Virus record (IMG/VR): IMGVR_UViG_3300050343_000150
Span: 27,748 to 91,747 of that record
Length of the DNA: 64,000 bases
Direction: 5' to 3' (one strand)
Origin: a virus
A program made the translations under genes and the position numbers. Below, one piece after another: positions 1 to 13,275 of the stretch (positions are counted from its first letter, which is position 1; the number at the start of each line of letters is the position of its first letter). The notes under the pieces were generated by a model that had not been told where the DNA came from, ran no database searches, and saw only the letters and a list, made by a program, of their open reading frames with translations.

Positions 1-3000
1 AGAGACTCTTCAGGAGCAGGAATTGTTGAAGAAATTACCCCAACTAATTTGTTAACTATGTTAGGTGTAGAAGCCAGTGCAGACGTAACAGACACGACGA
101 ATGTTAGGGCTGCTCTACATAATGCAAATTTAGGAACTTTTAGTCTTGGTGATACGAATGATAACATTAGTGTTGGCAATTTAACTATTGGTGGGAATCT
201 AACAATTTCAGGAAGTACAACCACAGTTAACTCAACTACTGTTAACATAGGAGATAGTATAATTACTCTTAACTCAGATGAAACTGGGACTCCTTCAGAA
301 GATGCTGGTATAGAAATAGAGAGAGGAAATCAAACTAACAAGACGTTATTTTGGGATGAGAGTGCTAGTAGATGGACAGTTGGGAATGAGACTTTTGTTG
401 CAGGAACTTTTATTGGAAATGTAACTGGCACAGTATCTTCCGCAGGTGTATTATCTACCGCTAGAAATTTTGCACTCACAGGTGATGTAACAGCATCTGC
501 TGTTTCCTTTAATGGGTCAGGTGATGTTTCACTTTCAACTTCACTTTCAGATGGTACAATTACAACTTCCAAAATAGCCAACAATGCTGTCACTGCTGCT
601 AAATTAACTGGCAATTCTGTTGTCAATGCTTCAATCGCAACTAATGCAGTTACCACTGCTAAAATAGCAGATGATGCTATTACTACGGCTAAAATAGCAG
701 ATGATGCTATTACCTCTGCCTTGATTGCTGATGATGCTATTGTGTCTGCACTAATAGCAGATGATACAATAACTAGTGCTTTAATAGCAGATGATGCTGT
801 TTTAAATTCACATTTAGCAGGAAGTATTTCTCAAAGTAAAATTACAGGATTAACTTCTGCGCTGTCGGGTAAACAATCAACCTTAGCATTTGGTAATGCT
901 TTAACTAACACTAGTGGAACTGTTAATGTTGATATCGATTCTCTAAGCATTGAGACTGGTATTGACTTGAGTAACGATTATCTGATGTATGATGATGCGA
1001 CAAATGGACTACGAAGAATTAATTTATCTACAATATTTAGTAAATTAAACGCATCCCATATACCTAATTTATCTGCTAGTAAGACAACTAGTGGTGTATT
1101 TAACATAAGTAGAATACCGGATATGTCTACTAGTAAAATAACTAGTGGAACATTTTCAACAGCAAGAATCGCAAACGATGCAGTTACTTTTGATAAAATA
1201 CAAAATATAGGAGATACTGTAATATTAGGTAGACAGACTAGTGGTTCAGGAAGTATAGAAGCGTTGAATGCTTCACAGGCTAGAGCAGTATTAGGGGTAG
1301 ATACAGCAGGAACAGATAATTCTACCAACGTTACTTTAGCAGGAACTAGAAACTATCTTACAATTAGTGGGCAAACAATTACTAGAAACGTTATAGATAT
1401 CGGGGATGATACTAATTTAGTTGCCGGTAGTCGCATTAGTTTAACCGGAGATACATTAAATGTAGATGGAGATTTGGCTAATTATGATAACAGTAACAGT
1501 GGATTCTTAACTGCCCATCCCACTATTAGTGGGGCAGCATCTTCTGTTAATAATGACGGTAGGACATATATACAAGATATTACATTAGATTCTAATGGAC
1601 ACATTACCGCAATAACATCTGCTACTGAAACAGTAACAGATACTCAATATAGTGTGGGGGATGGAGGTCTTACCGAAAATAATTTTACTGATACATTGAA
1701 AACTAAATTAGATTCAGTAGATAGTAATTCTAATTATTATACTCTACCCATTGCTACTTCTTCTGCATTGGGTGGTTTTAAGGTAGGTAGTAATTTATCA
1801 ATTAATTCTATCACCGGAGTTTTATCTGCCGATACCCAATCTGACGTTAATTTTACTTCTGCACTAAATACTAAATTATCAGGAATAGCAACTAACGCTA
1901 CTGTTGGTGCAAATTGGGCAACTAACGTTTCAAATATCTCAGTAACGAATAGCCAATTAGCAGGTAGTATAACAAATGCAAAGTTGGCTAATTCAACAAT
2001 TACACTGAATGGTAGTTCTATTGCCCTTGGTGGAACTGCTACTTTAACCACCTCAAATATAGCAGAAGATTCAAACTTATATTTTACTGATGAACGAGTA
2101 GATGATAGGGTTAATGCTTTACTAACTGAAGGAGAAGGAATCACTACTACATACAATGATGGTGGGGGAGCATTAACAATTTCAGCAGAAGACGCTACTT
2201 CTTCTAACAAGGGTATTGCTTCTTTTGCAAGTGCTGACTTTGATGTTAGTAGTGGAGCAGTTACCGTAAAATCAGGAGGAATAAGTAATACTCAACTTGC
2301 TGGCTCTATCGCTAATAGTAAGTTATTAGATATTGCCCAAAGTAAAGTAACTGGATTAACTTCTACATTAAATACTAAAGTAGAAACTCTTAGTGATTTG
2401 AGTATAACTGCTTCTGCCGCAGAGATAAATATACTAGATGGAGTAACGGGAGTATCTGCAACCGAAATAGGACACCTCGGTGGTGTTACTTCTGCAATTC
2501 AAACACAACTAAATGCAAAACAGGCTAGTGGTAATTATTTAACTACATCAGCATCACTAACTTCTTTAGCAGATGTTAATGAATTTGACCATGATTTTAG
2601 TAGTATAAGTGCTAACCATGATTCAGTACCATCAACTAAAGCCGTCAAAACATATGTTGATTTGATATCATTTGATGCAAATGATACACAATATGCTTTC
2701 TCTGTTGAAGACACCGCCGATGTAGGTACTAAGAAATTAAAACTGACAGGAACAGATGGCTCATTTACTTCGGTAAATTTTGAGGGGTCAGGAGCAATAT
2801 CTGTCACAAGAATCAATGAAAGATTATTAATTACATCTAACCAACAAGCAGTTAATGCTGCAAATTTTGCAAATAATACATTAACCTTGACGAAAACTGA
2901 TGGAAGTACATTGACTACCACAATTAATACTACGTCAACTGCTTCTGAAGTACGTGCATTAGTAGAGTCAGCATTAGATTCAAATGTATTTACTGATGCA

Positions 3001-5250
3001 GACCATACTAAATTAAATGGTATTTCTACTAGTGCAAATAACTATTCAATTTCATCAGATTTACTAGACGAAGATAATATGGTTTCTAATTCAGCAACTA
3101 AAGTTGCTAGTCAACAGTCAATAAAGGCTTATGTTGATACAGAAGTGGCGGGGGTCATTGCTTCTGCTCCTGCGGCATTAGACACACTTAATGAGTTAGC
3201 AGCCGCCTTAGGAGATGATGCTAATTATGCTACAACAACTTCAACTGCATTAGGTAACAGATTACGAGTTGATGTTAACAGTCAAGGACTTAATGCTACA
3301 CAACAAGCAAATGCTATAACAAATTTAGGCATTACACCTAGTTTAGCAGAAATAAATATTCTCGATGGAGGATTGTCTGCAAGTGATATACCAAATTTAG
3401 CCGCATCTAAAGTTACAAGTGGTACGTTTGCAACAGTAAGGATACCGTCACTTTCTGCTTCAAAGATTACTAGTGGTACGTTTGCAACTGCGAGAATTGC
3501 AGATGATGCGATTACAGTTGATAAGATAAATGGTCTTACCGATTTAGGTAGTGGGACAGTTATTAGTTCATCAGAACGGACTAAACTATCCGGAATTGAA
3601 ACGTCAGCAGATGTAACGGATGCAACTAATGTTGCGGCGGCAGGGGCTGTAATGGATGGAGACTTTAGTAGTAATGGATTCATGAAAAGAACAGGCGCAG
3701 GAAGTTACACTGTTGACACTAATACATATCTAACTGCTCATCCTAATATTTCAGCCGCTAGTAGTAGTAACAATTCAGGAAGAACATACATTCAAGATAT
3801 AACATTAGATTCTAACGGTCATGTAACAGGCATTGCAACTGCAACAGAAACAGTAACTAACAGTGATACTCAGTTAACCCAAGAACAAGTAGAAGACTAT
3901 GTGAATGGATTGATTGTTGCAGGTACAAATGTAACTAAAACATATGACGATGTAGCAGGGACTTTAACCATTGCTTCCACTGGAAAAACACAAGAAGAAA
4001 TTGAAGATATTGTATCAAGTTTAGTTGTTGCAGGAAGTAATATCACAAAAACATATGATGACTCAGCAGGAACTTTAACTATTTCCTCGACAGATACTAA
4101 TACTCAATTAACTCTTTTAGATGAAGATAATATGGCTACTAATAGTGCCACAGCAGCAGCATCACAACAATCTATCAAAGCCTACGTAGACACTGAAGTA
4201 GCAAGTTTAGTAGATTCTGCTCCGGCTACCTTGAATACATTAAACGAATTAGCAGCCTCTATTGGTGATGACGCTAACTTTTCTACTACAATTACAACTG
4301 CGTTGGGTAATAGAGTTAGAACAGATACTGCTAGTCAAGGGTTAAACTCCACTCAAAAATCAAATGCTAGAACTAATATTGGTGTTGATGTTGCCGGGAC
4401 AGATAACTCTACCAATGTAACTTTGGCTTCTGTTAGTAATAATTATTTAAGTATTTCAGGACAGGCTATTACTGCTGGAACTATACCTTTGACTCTAGGA
4501 GGTACAGGAGCAACATCTGCTTCTGCTGCTAGAAGTAATTTAGGGTTGGGGACAGCAGCAGTCTTAGCAGGTAATGGTGCAATCGCTAATGGTAATGCAG
4601 GTTTAGTTACAGGAGATGTGGTTTTTGATTATATAACATCACAAGGGTTTGGTTCGGGTAACGGAGACATTACTAGTGTAGTAGCAGGAACTGGACTTAG
4701 TGGAGGTGCAACAAGTGGAGATGCAACACTAAATGTAGATGCTGCTCAAACACAAATAACTAGTGTTGGTACTCTAAGTAATTTAACAGTTTCAGGAGAT
4801 GTTACTGTTGATAGTACGACGTTTAAGATAGATACTACAAACAACCGTGTCGGTATCGGAACATCAAGTCCCGGCTACAAATTACAAGTAGAAGGTTCAT
4901 TTGCTGCGCAAACTAAGTCTTTCGTTATCCCACATCCTACACAAGAAGGAAAGACATTACAACATGGTTCTCTTGAAGGGCCGGAACATGGGGTATATCA
5001 TAGAGGTAGAATAACTGGTAGTGATAACATGGGAGTGTCAATAGAACTCCCTGAGTATTGGGAAGAATTAGTTGATGAAGAAACAATTACAGTACAATTA
5101 ACTGCAAATGGTGAGTTTCAAATGTTATATGTAGAAAAGATAGAAGACAACCGCGTGTTCGTAGGCAATGCAGCAGACGAGGGCGTTGACTGTTTTTACA
5201 TAATACATGGTGAAAGAAAGGACGTTGGAAAGATGGAGGTTGAATACTAA
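1..5250 (+). CDS. Giant repetitive tail fibre / adhesin protein 1 (5' end outside window)
   Basis: The frame is open from base 1, so the true start lies upstream. More than 1,740 residues are visible. The body is low-complexity Asn/Thr/Ser/Asp-rich beta repeat with recurring modules such as LNELAAALGDDANY, IADDAITTAKI and SGTFATARI, typical of marine phage fibres. The last ~130 residues form a conserved fibre-tip domain (GIGTSSPGYKLQVEG, then HGSLEGPEHGVYHRGRI, ending in YIIHGERKDVGKMEVEY) seen at the end of many T4-like cyanophage structural proteins. Role inferred: host attachment. The stop overlaps the start of the next fibre gene (TAATG), so the two are translationally coupled. Confidence 0.85.
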   Translation, partial: RDSSGAGIVEEITPTNLLTMLGVEASADVTDTTNVRAALHNANLGTFSLGDTNDNISVGNLTIGGNLTISGSTTTVNSTTVNIGDSIITLNSDETGTPSEDAGIEIERGNQTNKTLFWDESASRWTVGNETFVAGTFIGNVTGTVSSAGVLSTARNFALTGDVTASAVSFNGSGDVSLSTSLSDGTITTSKIANNAVTAAKLTGNSVVNASIATNAVTTAKIADDAITTAKIADDAITSALIADDAIVSALIADDTITSALIADDAVLNSHLAGSISQSKITGLTSALSGKQSTLAFGNALTNTSGTVNVDIDSLSIETGIDLSNDYLMYDDATNGLRRINLSTIFSKLNASHIPNLSASKTTSGVFNISRIPDMSTSKITSGTFSTARIANDAVTFDKIQNIGDTVILGRQTSGSGSIEALNASQARAVLGVDTAGTDNSTNVTLAGTRNYLTISGQTITRNVIDIGDDTNLVAGSRISLTGDTLNVDGDLANYDNSNSGFLTAHPTISGAASSVNNDGRTYIQDITLDSNGHITAITSATETVTDTQYSVGDGGLTENNFTDTLKTKLDSVDSNSNYYTLPIATSSALGGFKVGSNLSINSITGVLSADTQSDVNFTSALNTKLSGIATNATVGANWATNVSNISVTNSQLAGSITNAKLANSTITLNGSSIALGGTATLTTSNIAEDSNLYFTDERVDDRVNALLTEGEGITTTYNDGGGALTISAEDATSSNKGIASFASADFDVSSGAVTVKSGGISNTQLAGSIANSKLLDIAQSKVTGLTSTLNTKVETLSDLSITASAAEINILDGVTGVSATEIGHLGGVTSAIQTQLNAKQASGNYLTTSASLTSLADVNEFDHDFSSISANHDSVPSTKAVKTYVDLISFDANDTQYAFSVEDTADVGTKKLKLTGTDGSFTSVNFEGSGAISVTRINERLLITSNQQAVNAANFANNTLTLTKTDGSTLTTTINTTSTASEVRALVESALDSNVFTDADHTKLNGISTSANNYSISSDLLDEDNMVSNSATKVASQQSIKAYVDTEVAGVIASAPAALDTLNELAAALGDDANYATTTSTALGNRLRVDVNSQGLNATQQANAITNLGITPSLAEINILDGGLSASDIPNLAASKVTSGTFATVRIPSLSASKITSGTFATARIADDAITVDKINGLTDLGSGTVISSSERTKLSGIETSADVTDATNVAAAGAVMDGDFSSNGFMKRTGAGSYTVDTNTYLTAHPNISAASSSNNSGRTYIQDITLDSNGHVTGIATATETVTNSDTQLTQEQVEDYVNGLIVAGTNVTKTYDDVAGTLTIASTGKTQEEIEDIVSSLVVAGSNITKTYDDSAGTLTISSTDTNTQLTLLDEDNMATNSATAAASQQSIKAYVDTEVASLVDSAPATLNTLNELAASIGDDANFSTTITTALGNRVRTDTASQGLNSTQKSNARTNIGVDVAGTDNSTNVTLASVSNNYLSISGQAITAGTIPLTLGGTGATSASAARSNLGLGTAAVLAGNGAIANGNAGLVTGDVVFDYITSQGFGSGNGDITSVVAGTGLSGGATSGDATLNVDAAQTQITSVGTLSNLTVSGDVTVDSTTFKIDTTNNRVGIGTSSPGYKLQVEGSFAAQTKSFVIPHPTQEGKTLQHGSLEGPEHGVYHRGRITGSDNMGVSIELPEYWEELVDEETITVQLTANGEFQMLYVEKIEDNRVFVGNAADEGVDCFYIIHGERKDVGKMEVEY

Positions 5251-8200
5251 TGGCTGATTCAGATAAAGATATTGTAATTACACCAAATACAGGGAACACC
5301 ACAAAACCAAAAATAGAATTTACTGGTGCAGATAATTCGGTTAAATATCTACAAGTTAACGATGATGGTAGTCTAACATTCAATGATACGATAACCGCAA
5401 CATCCGGTTCAGTTGCAAATGGGAATCAAAATTTAGTTACTGGAACTGCGGTGTTTGGTTATATTTCTGCGCGAAATTTTATATCAAACAATTCTAATAT
5501 AACAGTTGGTAATAATATAGGATTAGCAGGAGCATCAGGTAATAGTTTACGAATTACAACTGCACAAGCGGCCTCTAATGGTGCGATTTTATCATTCGTT
5601 GGAAGTGATAATAACAGTATAAGTAATCTGACAATACCATCGGGTGATGGAACAATATCAACTTCTGACACTCAACTTACCACTGAAGAAGTTCAAGATA
5701 TAGTTGCCGCTATGATAGTCGGCGGTACTAATATTTCCGCAGCATATAATGATTCAGGTGGACTTTTAACTCTTGCAGTAAATGGACATAGAACAGTTAC
5801 AGCAGGTGGTAACACATTAGGTGCAACAGAAACACTTGCCCTAACTGCTGGCTCTAATGTTACGATTAGTGAAAGTGGAGGAGCAGTTACTATTGCTTCA
5901 ACAGATACTAATACTGACACAAATACACAGAATGTTTTCACATCCTCATTTGTTGATTCATCTAATGATACTATACTCAGGTTAACTAAAAGTGGTGCAT
6001 CAAGTGGTACTCAGGACATTAAGTTTGTAGCAGGTTCTAATGTAACATTAACACCTAGTGGAACAAATTTAACTATTGCTTCTACTGATACTAATACACA
6101 ATTATCATTACTTGACGAAGATAACTTTGCATCAAACAGCGCAACTGCTGCTGCTAGTCAACAGTCAATTAAATCATATGTAGATACTTCAGTTTCTAAT
6201 TTGGTGGCATCTGCACCTTCTGCATTAGATACTTTAAATGAACTTGCAGCAGCCTTAGGAGACGACGCGAGTTTTTCCACAACAACTGCTACTTCTCTAG
6301 GTAATAGACTTAGAATAGATGTAAGTAATCAAGGATTAAATTCTACACAACAGAGTAATGCTTTAACTAATTTAGGAATTACAGCAACATTAGCAGAAAT
6401 AAACATATTAGATGACGGACTTGCAACAGGAGATATACCTGCATTAGCCACTTCTAAAATCACATCGGGAACATTTGCTGATGCTAGAATAGCACAATCG
6501 AATGTTACTCAACATCAATCGGCTTTATCTATAACTGAATCACAAATTAGTGATTTACAATTTAAATTATTACCTGAAGTTCTATTTAACGATACTAATT
6601 TTGGGTTCAGTTTACTAATACAAACAGGTACTACTAACGCTGCCCCAACAACAGGTACGCTAGATAATGCAACTTTCAATATAGGATTAGGAAGTAATGT
6701 ATTTTCTTCATTAACATCAGGAACAAGAAATGTTGCTGTTGGACATGAAGCGGGGAGAAATTTAACAACTTCTGCTAGAAATACATTACTTGGTGCAGAA
6801 GCAGGACATGATATTACTACTGGTGGTAACAATGTTGCAATAGGAGATTTAGCCGGAGATAAAATTACTACTGGAAGCCAAAATACGTTGATTGGTGCAG
6901 AAAGTGGAGGAAATATTACTACTACATCATACAGTATAGGTTTAGGTAATAAAGCATTACTAGGTTCAACTGGAACAGCAAATATAGGAATAGGTTATCA
7001 GAGCCTTAACCATACTTCTCATTCAGGTTCATACAATGTAGCAATAGGACATCAAGCCGCACATAATGCTACGGGGGCAAATGGTAACAACATCGGTATT
7101 GGTAAATCATCATTGTATAATGTTACAGGAGGTTATAATTATGCAATAGGTGACGAAAGCGGTCAAGGTATAACTTCAGGTAGTAGTAATATTGCAATAG
7201 GAAGTAAATCTTTAGGAGGCTCAGGTACAGTTGTTACAAATGCACATAATATCGCCATAGGTAATAATGCTCTAAAAACTGGAGGTACACTTTCCGGTGG
7301 GTTGAATACTGCATTTGGATATGCTACTGGAAGTTCCTTAACAACAGGTCAAGGAAATTTATTATTAGGATTTACAGCAGGGAACAATATTACTACTGGT
7401 AGTGAAAATATAGTAATCGGTGCAGCAGATGTACCTTCTGCTACTGGTAATCATCAATTGTCAATATCTGATAATGGTAATGGGTCAGTAGTATGGATTA
7501 CAGGTGATTCTTCGGGACACGTTTCTTTAGGAAACTATGAATTTAACGCTGACCAAACAGTAGGTTCAGGTCAAGACAATTACGTTTTAAGGTACGACCA
7601 CTCAACCGGACAAATCGGTTTGGAAGCAGCAGGTGCAGGTGGAGAAAACAATCAAAATGCTTTCAGTAATGTAGCAGTAAGTGGACAAACAACTGTCGCA
7701 GCAGATTCAGCAACTGATACTCTTACTCTAGCCGCAGGTGCTAATGTTACATTAACAACTAATGCATCTAATGATACAGTAACTATCGCAGCAACTGATA
7801 CTAACACCAATACTCAACTTTCAACAGAACAAGTACAAGATATTGTAGGTGGTATGCTTGTTGGAACAGAAACAAGAATTGGTGTAAGTTATGATGATAC
7901 TAACGGTAGAATTAACTTTGTTGTAGATGATATGACAACAGATACTAATACATTTAGAACAGTAACTGCTGGAGGCAATACACTTGGTTCAAGTGAAACT
8001 CTTGCATTTACAGCAGGAAGTAATGTAACAATAACTGAATCCGGTGGTTCAGTAACAATAGCCTCAACAGATACCAACACTAACACTACTTACTCAGCAG
8101 GTAGTGGTATTGCTCTAAGTGGAACTACATTTAGTGTTGCAGGAGGAACTGGTTTATCCCAAACTTCTAGTGGGTTGGCATTATCACACTTAGGTATAGA

Positions 8201-11200
8201 AAGTCTTTCTGACCCTAATGCTGATAGGATTCTAATTTGGGATGATTCAGCAGGGGCTATTGCATTTGCTACACCAAACAGTAACATTTCAATTGATGGT
8301 ACAAATATTAACACTACTAACACACAACTTTCTACTGAGCAGGTGCAGGATATAGTAGGTGCAATGTTAGTAGGTACTGAAACTAGAATTGGTGTAACCT
8401 ATGATGATACAAACGGCAGGATTAATTTCGTAGTAGATGACATGACGGCAAACACCCAATTGACGTTGCTTGACCAAGACAATATGAGTTCGAACAGTGC
8501 TACCGCCGCAGCAAGTCAACAATCTATTAAGGCATATGTTGATGCAGAGATAGCAGGACTTGTTGATTCGTCTCCTAGTGCATTAAATACCCTAAACGAA
8601 TTAGCGGCGGCTCTTGGAGATGATGCTTCATTTTCAACTACTACGGCTACTTCTTTAGGAAATAGATTGAGAGTAGATGTAAATAACCAAGGTTTAAACT
8701 CAACTCAACAAGGAAATGCACTAACAAATCTAGGAATAACTGCCTCACTTGCTGAGATTAATATTCTAGATGGTGGATTAGCAGCATCTAACATTACTGA
8801 AATATCTAATTTGACAGCAGCAGAAGGAGAGCAATTAGAAAATATTGGTAGCACAACAATCTCCGCAACACAATGGGGTTATCTCGGTGGTTTAACTGCG
8901 GCAAAAGTAATAGATTGGTCGGTATCACAAACATTTGATGATATTCATCCAAATAATCAACACTCAGCAGGTACTAACCTCACATTAAGCGGTACTACTC
9001 TTAATGTTGATGATGCTTTCTTAGTCAATAATGCTAACGATACTACAACGGGTACTATTACTGCGGCTGGTTTTACAACAGCAGGGATAGTTGATGGTGT
9101 TAATTTCAAAATAAATGGCGGTCAAGGTTCTGACGGTCAAGTTCTAACTTCAACTGGTTCAGGAGTTGCTTGGGAAGATGCCGCAAGTGGTGGTGATTCA
9201 AATGCAGGTGGTGTTAATGGTTCAGCAGGTGCGCCTACATTTTCATTTGCTTCTGATACTAATACAGGAATGTATAGATTAACAGGTGATACTTTAGCAT
9301 TCTCAGTTGGTGGTTCTAATGCTATGTATATGCAACCATCTAAGGTTGAAGCGAATAAAAGATTTGAAATTATTGCAGGTTCTAATTCTGCTCCGGGTTT
9401 GTCATTAGCAGGTGATGATAATACAGGAATATACCGATATGCAGAAAATCAAATAGGATTCACAACAGACGGAACGGCTCAACTATTGATTAAAGATGGT
9501 GCAATAGAACCTGTTACTGATAATGATATAGATTTAGGAACATCCTCTCTAAAGTTCAAAAACTCATACTTTGGGTTAGTAGATGCTGAAAACTTCAAAG
9601 TAAATGGAGGGCAAGGTAATGACGGCCAAATCCTAACTTCAACAGGTAGTGGTGTTGCATGGGAAAATGCCGCAGTTGGTGGTATAGCAAGTTTAGCCGC
9701 AGATGACACGCCACAGTTAGGTGGAGATTTAGATGTTAATGGAAATAGTATTGTTTCAACTTCAAACACTGCAATAAATATTACACCAAATGGAACAGGA
9801 GATATACAACTTAATGCTGATACTATTAGAGTAGGAGATTCTAATGCAGATGTTACAATTGCACCTAATATTAGCAGTACAACTGCTAAACTTCAATTTC
9901 AATCAGATGGAGATACATTACTTAGAACAGCAAGTGGTACAGGAAATATGTATCTTAATGCTAATTCATTAATGTCAATGCAAGCAACAACTTTTAGATT
10001 TGGTACTAGCGGGGGTAATCCAACATTAACTACATTAGGAACAAGTGATTTAACTCTTAATACAAATAGCGGAACAAACTCCGGTTCTATTGTAATTGCA
10101 GATGGTGCTAATAGTGATATTAGTATTACGCCAAATGGAACAGGTCAAGTAAACTTAGGTAACTTTCAATTTGATGTAGACCAAACAGTAGGTTCAGGCC
10201 AAGATAATTATGTATTAACTTACGACCATGCTAATACACAAATTAGTTTAGAAGCAGCAGGTGGTGGTGGTGCTTCTGATATTGGCGCACTAGATGATGT
10301 ATTGATGGATGCTACTAATTTCACTAATTCACTTTTAATTCAAACCAACAGCGATACATCCGCACCTACAACGGGTACACTAAGTAGTGCTAATGAAAAT
10401 ATAGGAATAGGTAGAGATGTATTCAAGGTCTTAACAAGTGGTTCACAAAACGTATCAATGGGGAGTTACACATTAGATGCAGTTACAACAGGTAGTAACA
10501 ATACCATCATCGGTCATAATGCGGGAACTAGAATTGAAGATGACTCAGAAAATACATACATCGGTCAGGGTGCAGGTGCTAATTCAATAGGCAGTTTCAA
10601 CGTAGCATTAGGTTCAAGTACGATGACAGGTAGCAGTTCAACACTTCATACTGGTAGTCATAACGTAGCACTAGGTCGTGGCGCGATGACTAAAGTTCAA
10701 GGAGATGCGGCAGGTAACGTAGCTGTATAACACAACAACAGGTGGTTACAACATTGGTATAGGTCAAAATGCTTTAGAAAGAAATACTACTGAAGGTAAT
10801 CAGATTGCCATTGGTTCATCCGCTATGGGTGGTGCATATAATCAAGCGGCGACAGGTGCATACAATCTTGCTATTGGGAATCAAGCCTTGAGATATGGCG
10901 CACAGGACAATGGAAACTTTAACATTGGAATAGGCTATAAAGCACTTTATGGCTCTAATGGTAATAGTAGTGCTGCTAATTATAATATAGCAATCGGTTA
11001 TGAAGCGTTAGAGGCAAATACAACCGGAGATAGTAACGTAGCAGTAGGAACACAAGCGTTAGAAGCAAACACAACAGGTACAAGAAATCTCGCAATAGGT
11101 TATCGTGCCTTAGATGCCGCAGATACAGAAAACGATAACATAGCAATAGGTTATGATGCTTTAGGTGGTTCAGTAGCAGGTGCAGAATACACAGTAGCAA

Positions 11201-13271
11201 TTGGGAATTACACGCTTGATGCTTTAACATCGGGAGATAACAACACAGCAGTAGGTTATAATTCTGCAACAGCATTAATCGAAGGAAATCATAACACGGC
11301 AATAGGTTCTTACTCTTACTTTAGAGCAACAGATGGAACATATAATTGTGTTATAGGACAAAACTCAGGTGGAGGTTTAAGGTCGGGTAGTTATAACATA
11401 GTAACAGGCTTTAATACAATGGTCAAATAAATAATGACGGAGACTACAACGTAGCAATAGGCACACACTCTATGAATGCCGCAACAGGTAATGACGTTAA
11501 TTATAACACAGCAATAGGCACAAGTTCATTACAAAGTATTACATCAGGCGCGAAGAACATAGCATTAGGACAAACTGCCGGAAATAATATCACTAGCGGA
11601 GATTTTAACGTAGTAATTGGTGCGGCTGATGTAGCAAGTGCAACAGGTGATAGTCAGTTATCAATAAGTTCTGGTGATGGTGGTGTTACTTGGATAACAG
11701 GTGCTTCAACAGGTGCAGTAGATATTCCCGGTTCTTTAACAGTAGCGGGTTCAGCAGTTGGTGGTGCTTCTGACCTCAATGGTTTAACGGATGTAATTAG
11801 TAATATTACTAACTTTACAGACAGTATGCTAATTTCTACTGATAATGCTGCACCTCCACATGGCACACTAAGTAGTGCCAATGACAATTTAGGGATAGGT
11901 AAAGATGCACTTAGAACATTAACAAGCGGTACAAAAAACGTAGTTATTGGTAACTATGCTGGAGATGCTTTGACAACTAGTAGGGAAGTTGTGTTGATTG
12001 GATATAATGCAGGTTCGTCAATAACAGGAAGTAAACACGATTCAGTAGTAATTGGTTCTAATGCGCTGTGTGAAGCAGCAGACCCAAGTAACACAGTAGC
12101 AATAGGACAAAGTGCAGGTCAATATGCTGAGGGCATTCAAAATGTAATGGTTGGAGTAAGTGCAGGTAAATACTGGCAAAATACCGGCCTTAATTCTCAA
12201 AAGAATGTATTTATTGGTAGTAGTGCTGGAAATAGAGGAACAGTTAATGGTGAACAAACATGGGTTACTGTTGTTGGCGCAGATGCCGGTAGTAGAACAG
12301 CGATAGGGTCTTTTTCAACAATTATAGGTGGTGGTTCAGGGCTATGGTCTCCCGGACAAAGTAATACATTTCTTGGTCAGTATGCAGGTCAAGGAAATGC
12401 TAACGTAACTACATCCTCTAACAATAATATAGCAATTGGTAAACAGGCCTTGTATGGTCATCAAATGACATCTTCAGGTAATAACGTAGCAATTGGGCCT
12501 TCAACGTTGTATAATACTACAACAGGTTCTTTGAATATTGCTCTTGGTAATAGTGCCTTAAATGATGTAACATCAGGCGGCAACAACATAGGTATAGGAT
12601 TCGGTGCGGGGGATTTAATAACAACTGCTGATAAAAACATTACAATTGGTTATGATGCTGGAAATAATATTACAACAGGTTCTAACAACGTAGTTATTGG
12701 TGGTGCTGATGCGCCTTCTGCAACAGGTAATGACCAATTAGTTATCGCATCCGGTGATGGTTCACCTACATGGTTAACAGGTAATTCGTCAGGAGTTGTT
12801 GACTTTCCCAATGGAACAACAGGTACAGGTTCTTTCTACATTACAGCAGAAGAAAGTAATTGGCAATTAAATGTAGGTGAGTCAAATGGTTTCCATTGGT
12901 CTTTTGGTAACGGTGCTGATATAGGAGATGCACCTTCTAGTAACGCAAAGAACGAAGGTATTGCACTACCTGTTGATTGTACACTAAAGTTCTTACATTT
13001 AAACTGTGCAAATGACGGTAATGAAACCGCAGGTAACAGTGCAACTGTTCAGATATACAAAGCAACTTCGGCCACTGCTACTCAATCGGCAGTTGCTAAT
13101 ACTGGAATAACTGCTACTGTTGCGACAAATGGACACGGTGTATCTGCTACTGGTGATTATGACGTTGATTTTAACAAGGGAGACATTATTCTTTTCCGTT
13201 CAACTACGGCTAATCAGTCAGGTATATATGTCGGAAGAGGAACAATATCAGCATATTTCGTAGAGAGGTGA
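5250..13271 (+). CDS. Giant tail fibre / adhesin protein 2 (two compensating frameshifts)
   Basis: About 2,670 residues once two frameshifts are bridged: near 10,730 (frame 0 to +1) and near 11,430 (back to frame 0). Repeat sequence continues across both, so this is one gene with probable sequence errors. It shares the LNELAAALGDD module with the upstream fibre. It also has long stretches of YadA-head-like beta-roll repeats (NVAIG/NTAIG/NIGIG units about every 14-20 residues), roughly 6.7-7.4 kb and 10.4-12.7 kb. The C-terminal ~145 residues (from FYITAEESNWQLN to ISAYFVER) are a non-repetitive cap, probably receptor-binding. Role inferred: second attachment fibre or partner of fibre 1. Confidence 0.83.
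6690..7440 (+). repeat. Beta-roll (YadA-head-like) repeats, block 1
   Basis: Degenerate tandem coding repeats of about 45-60 bp within fibre 2, translating as alternating xTGxxN and VAIGxxA units. Similar units resume at about 10.4-12.7 kb. In trimeric adhesins such repeats form left-handed parallel beta-rolls. Confidence 0.7.
10380..12730 (+). repeat. Beta-roll (YadA-head-like) repeats, block 2
   Basis: Second, longer block of NxAIGxxAL / TTGSxN units within fibre 2. It contains both frameshift points (near 10,730 and 11,430); the repeat register resumes in another frame each time, which is why the breaks read as indels within one gene. Confidence 0.7.
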
Positions 13272-13275
13272 TTAG

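Noticed and set aside
330-5383. Long minus-strand ORFs opposite the tail fibres.
   Set aside because: They are shadows of low-complexity repeats, rich in Val/Leu/Ser/Pro, without ribosome binding sites.
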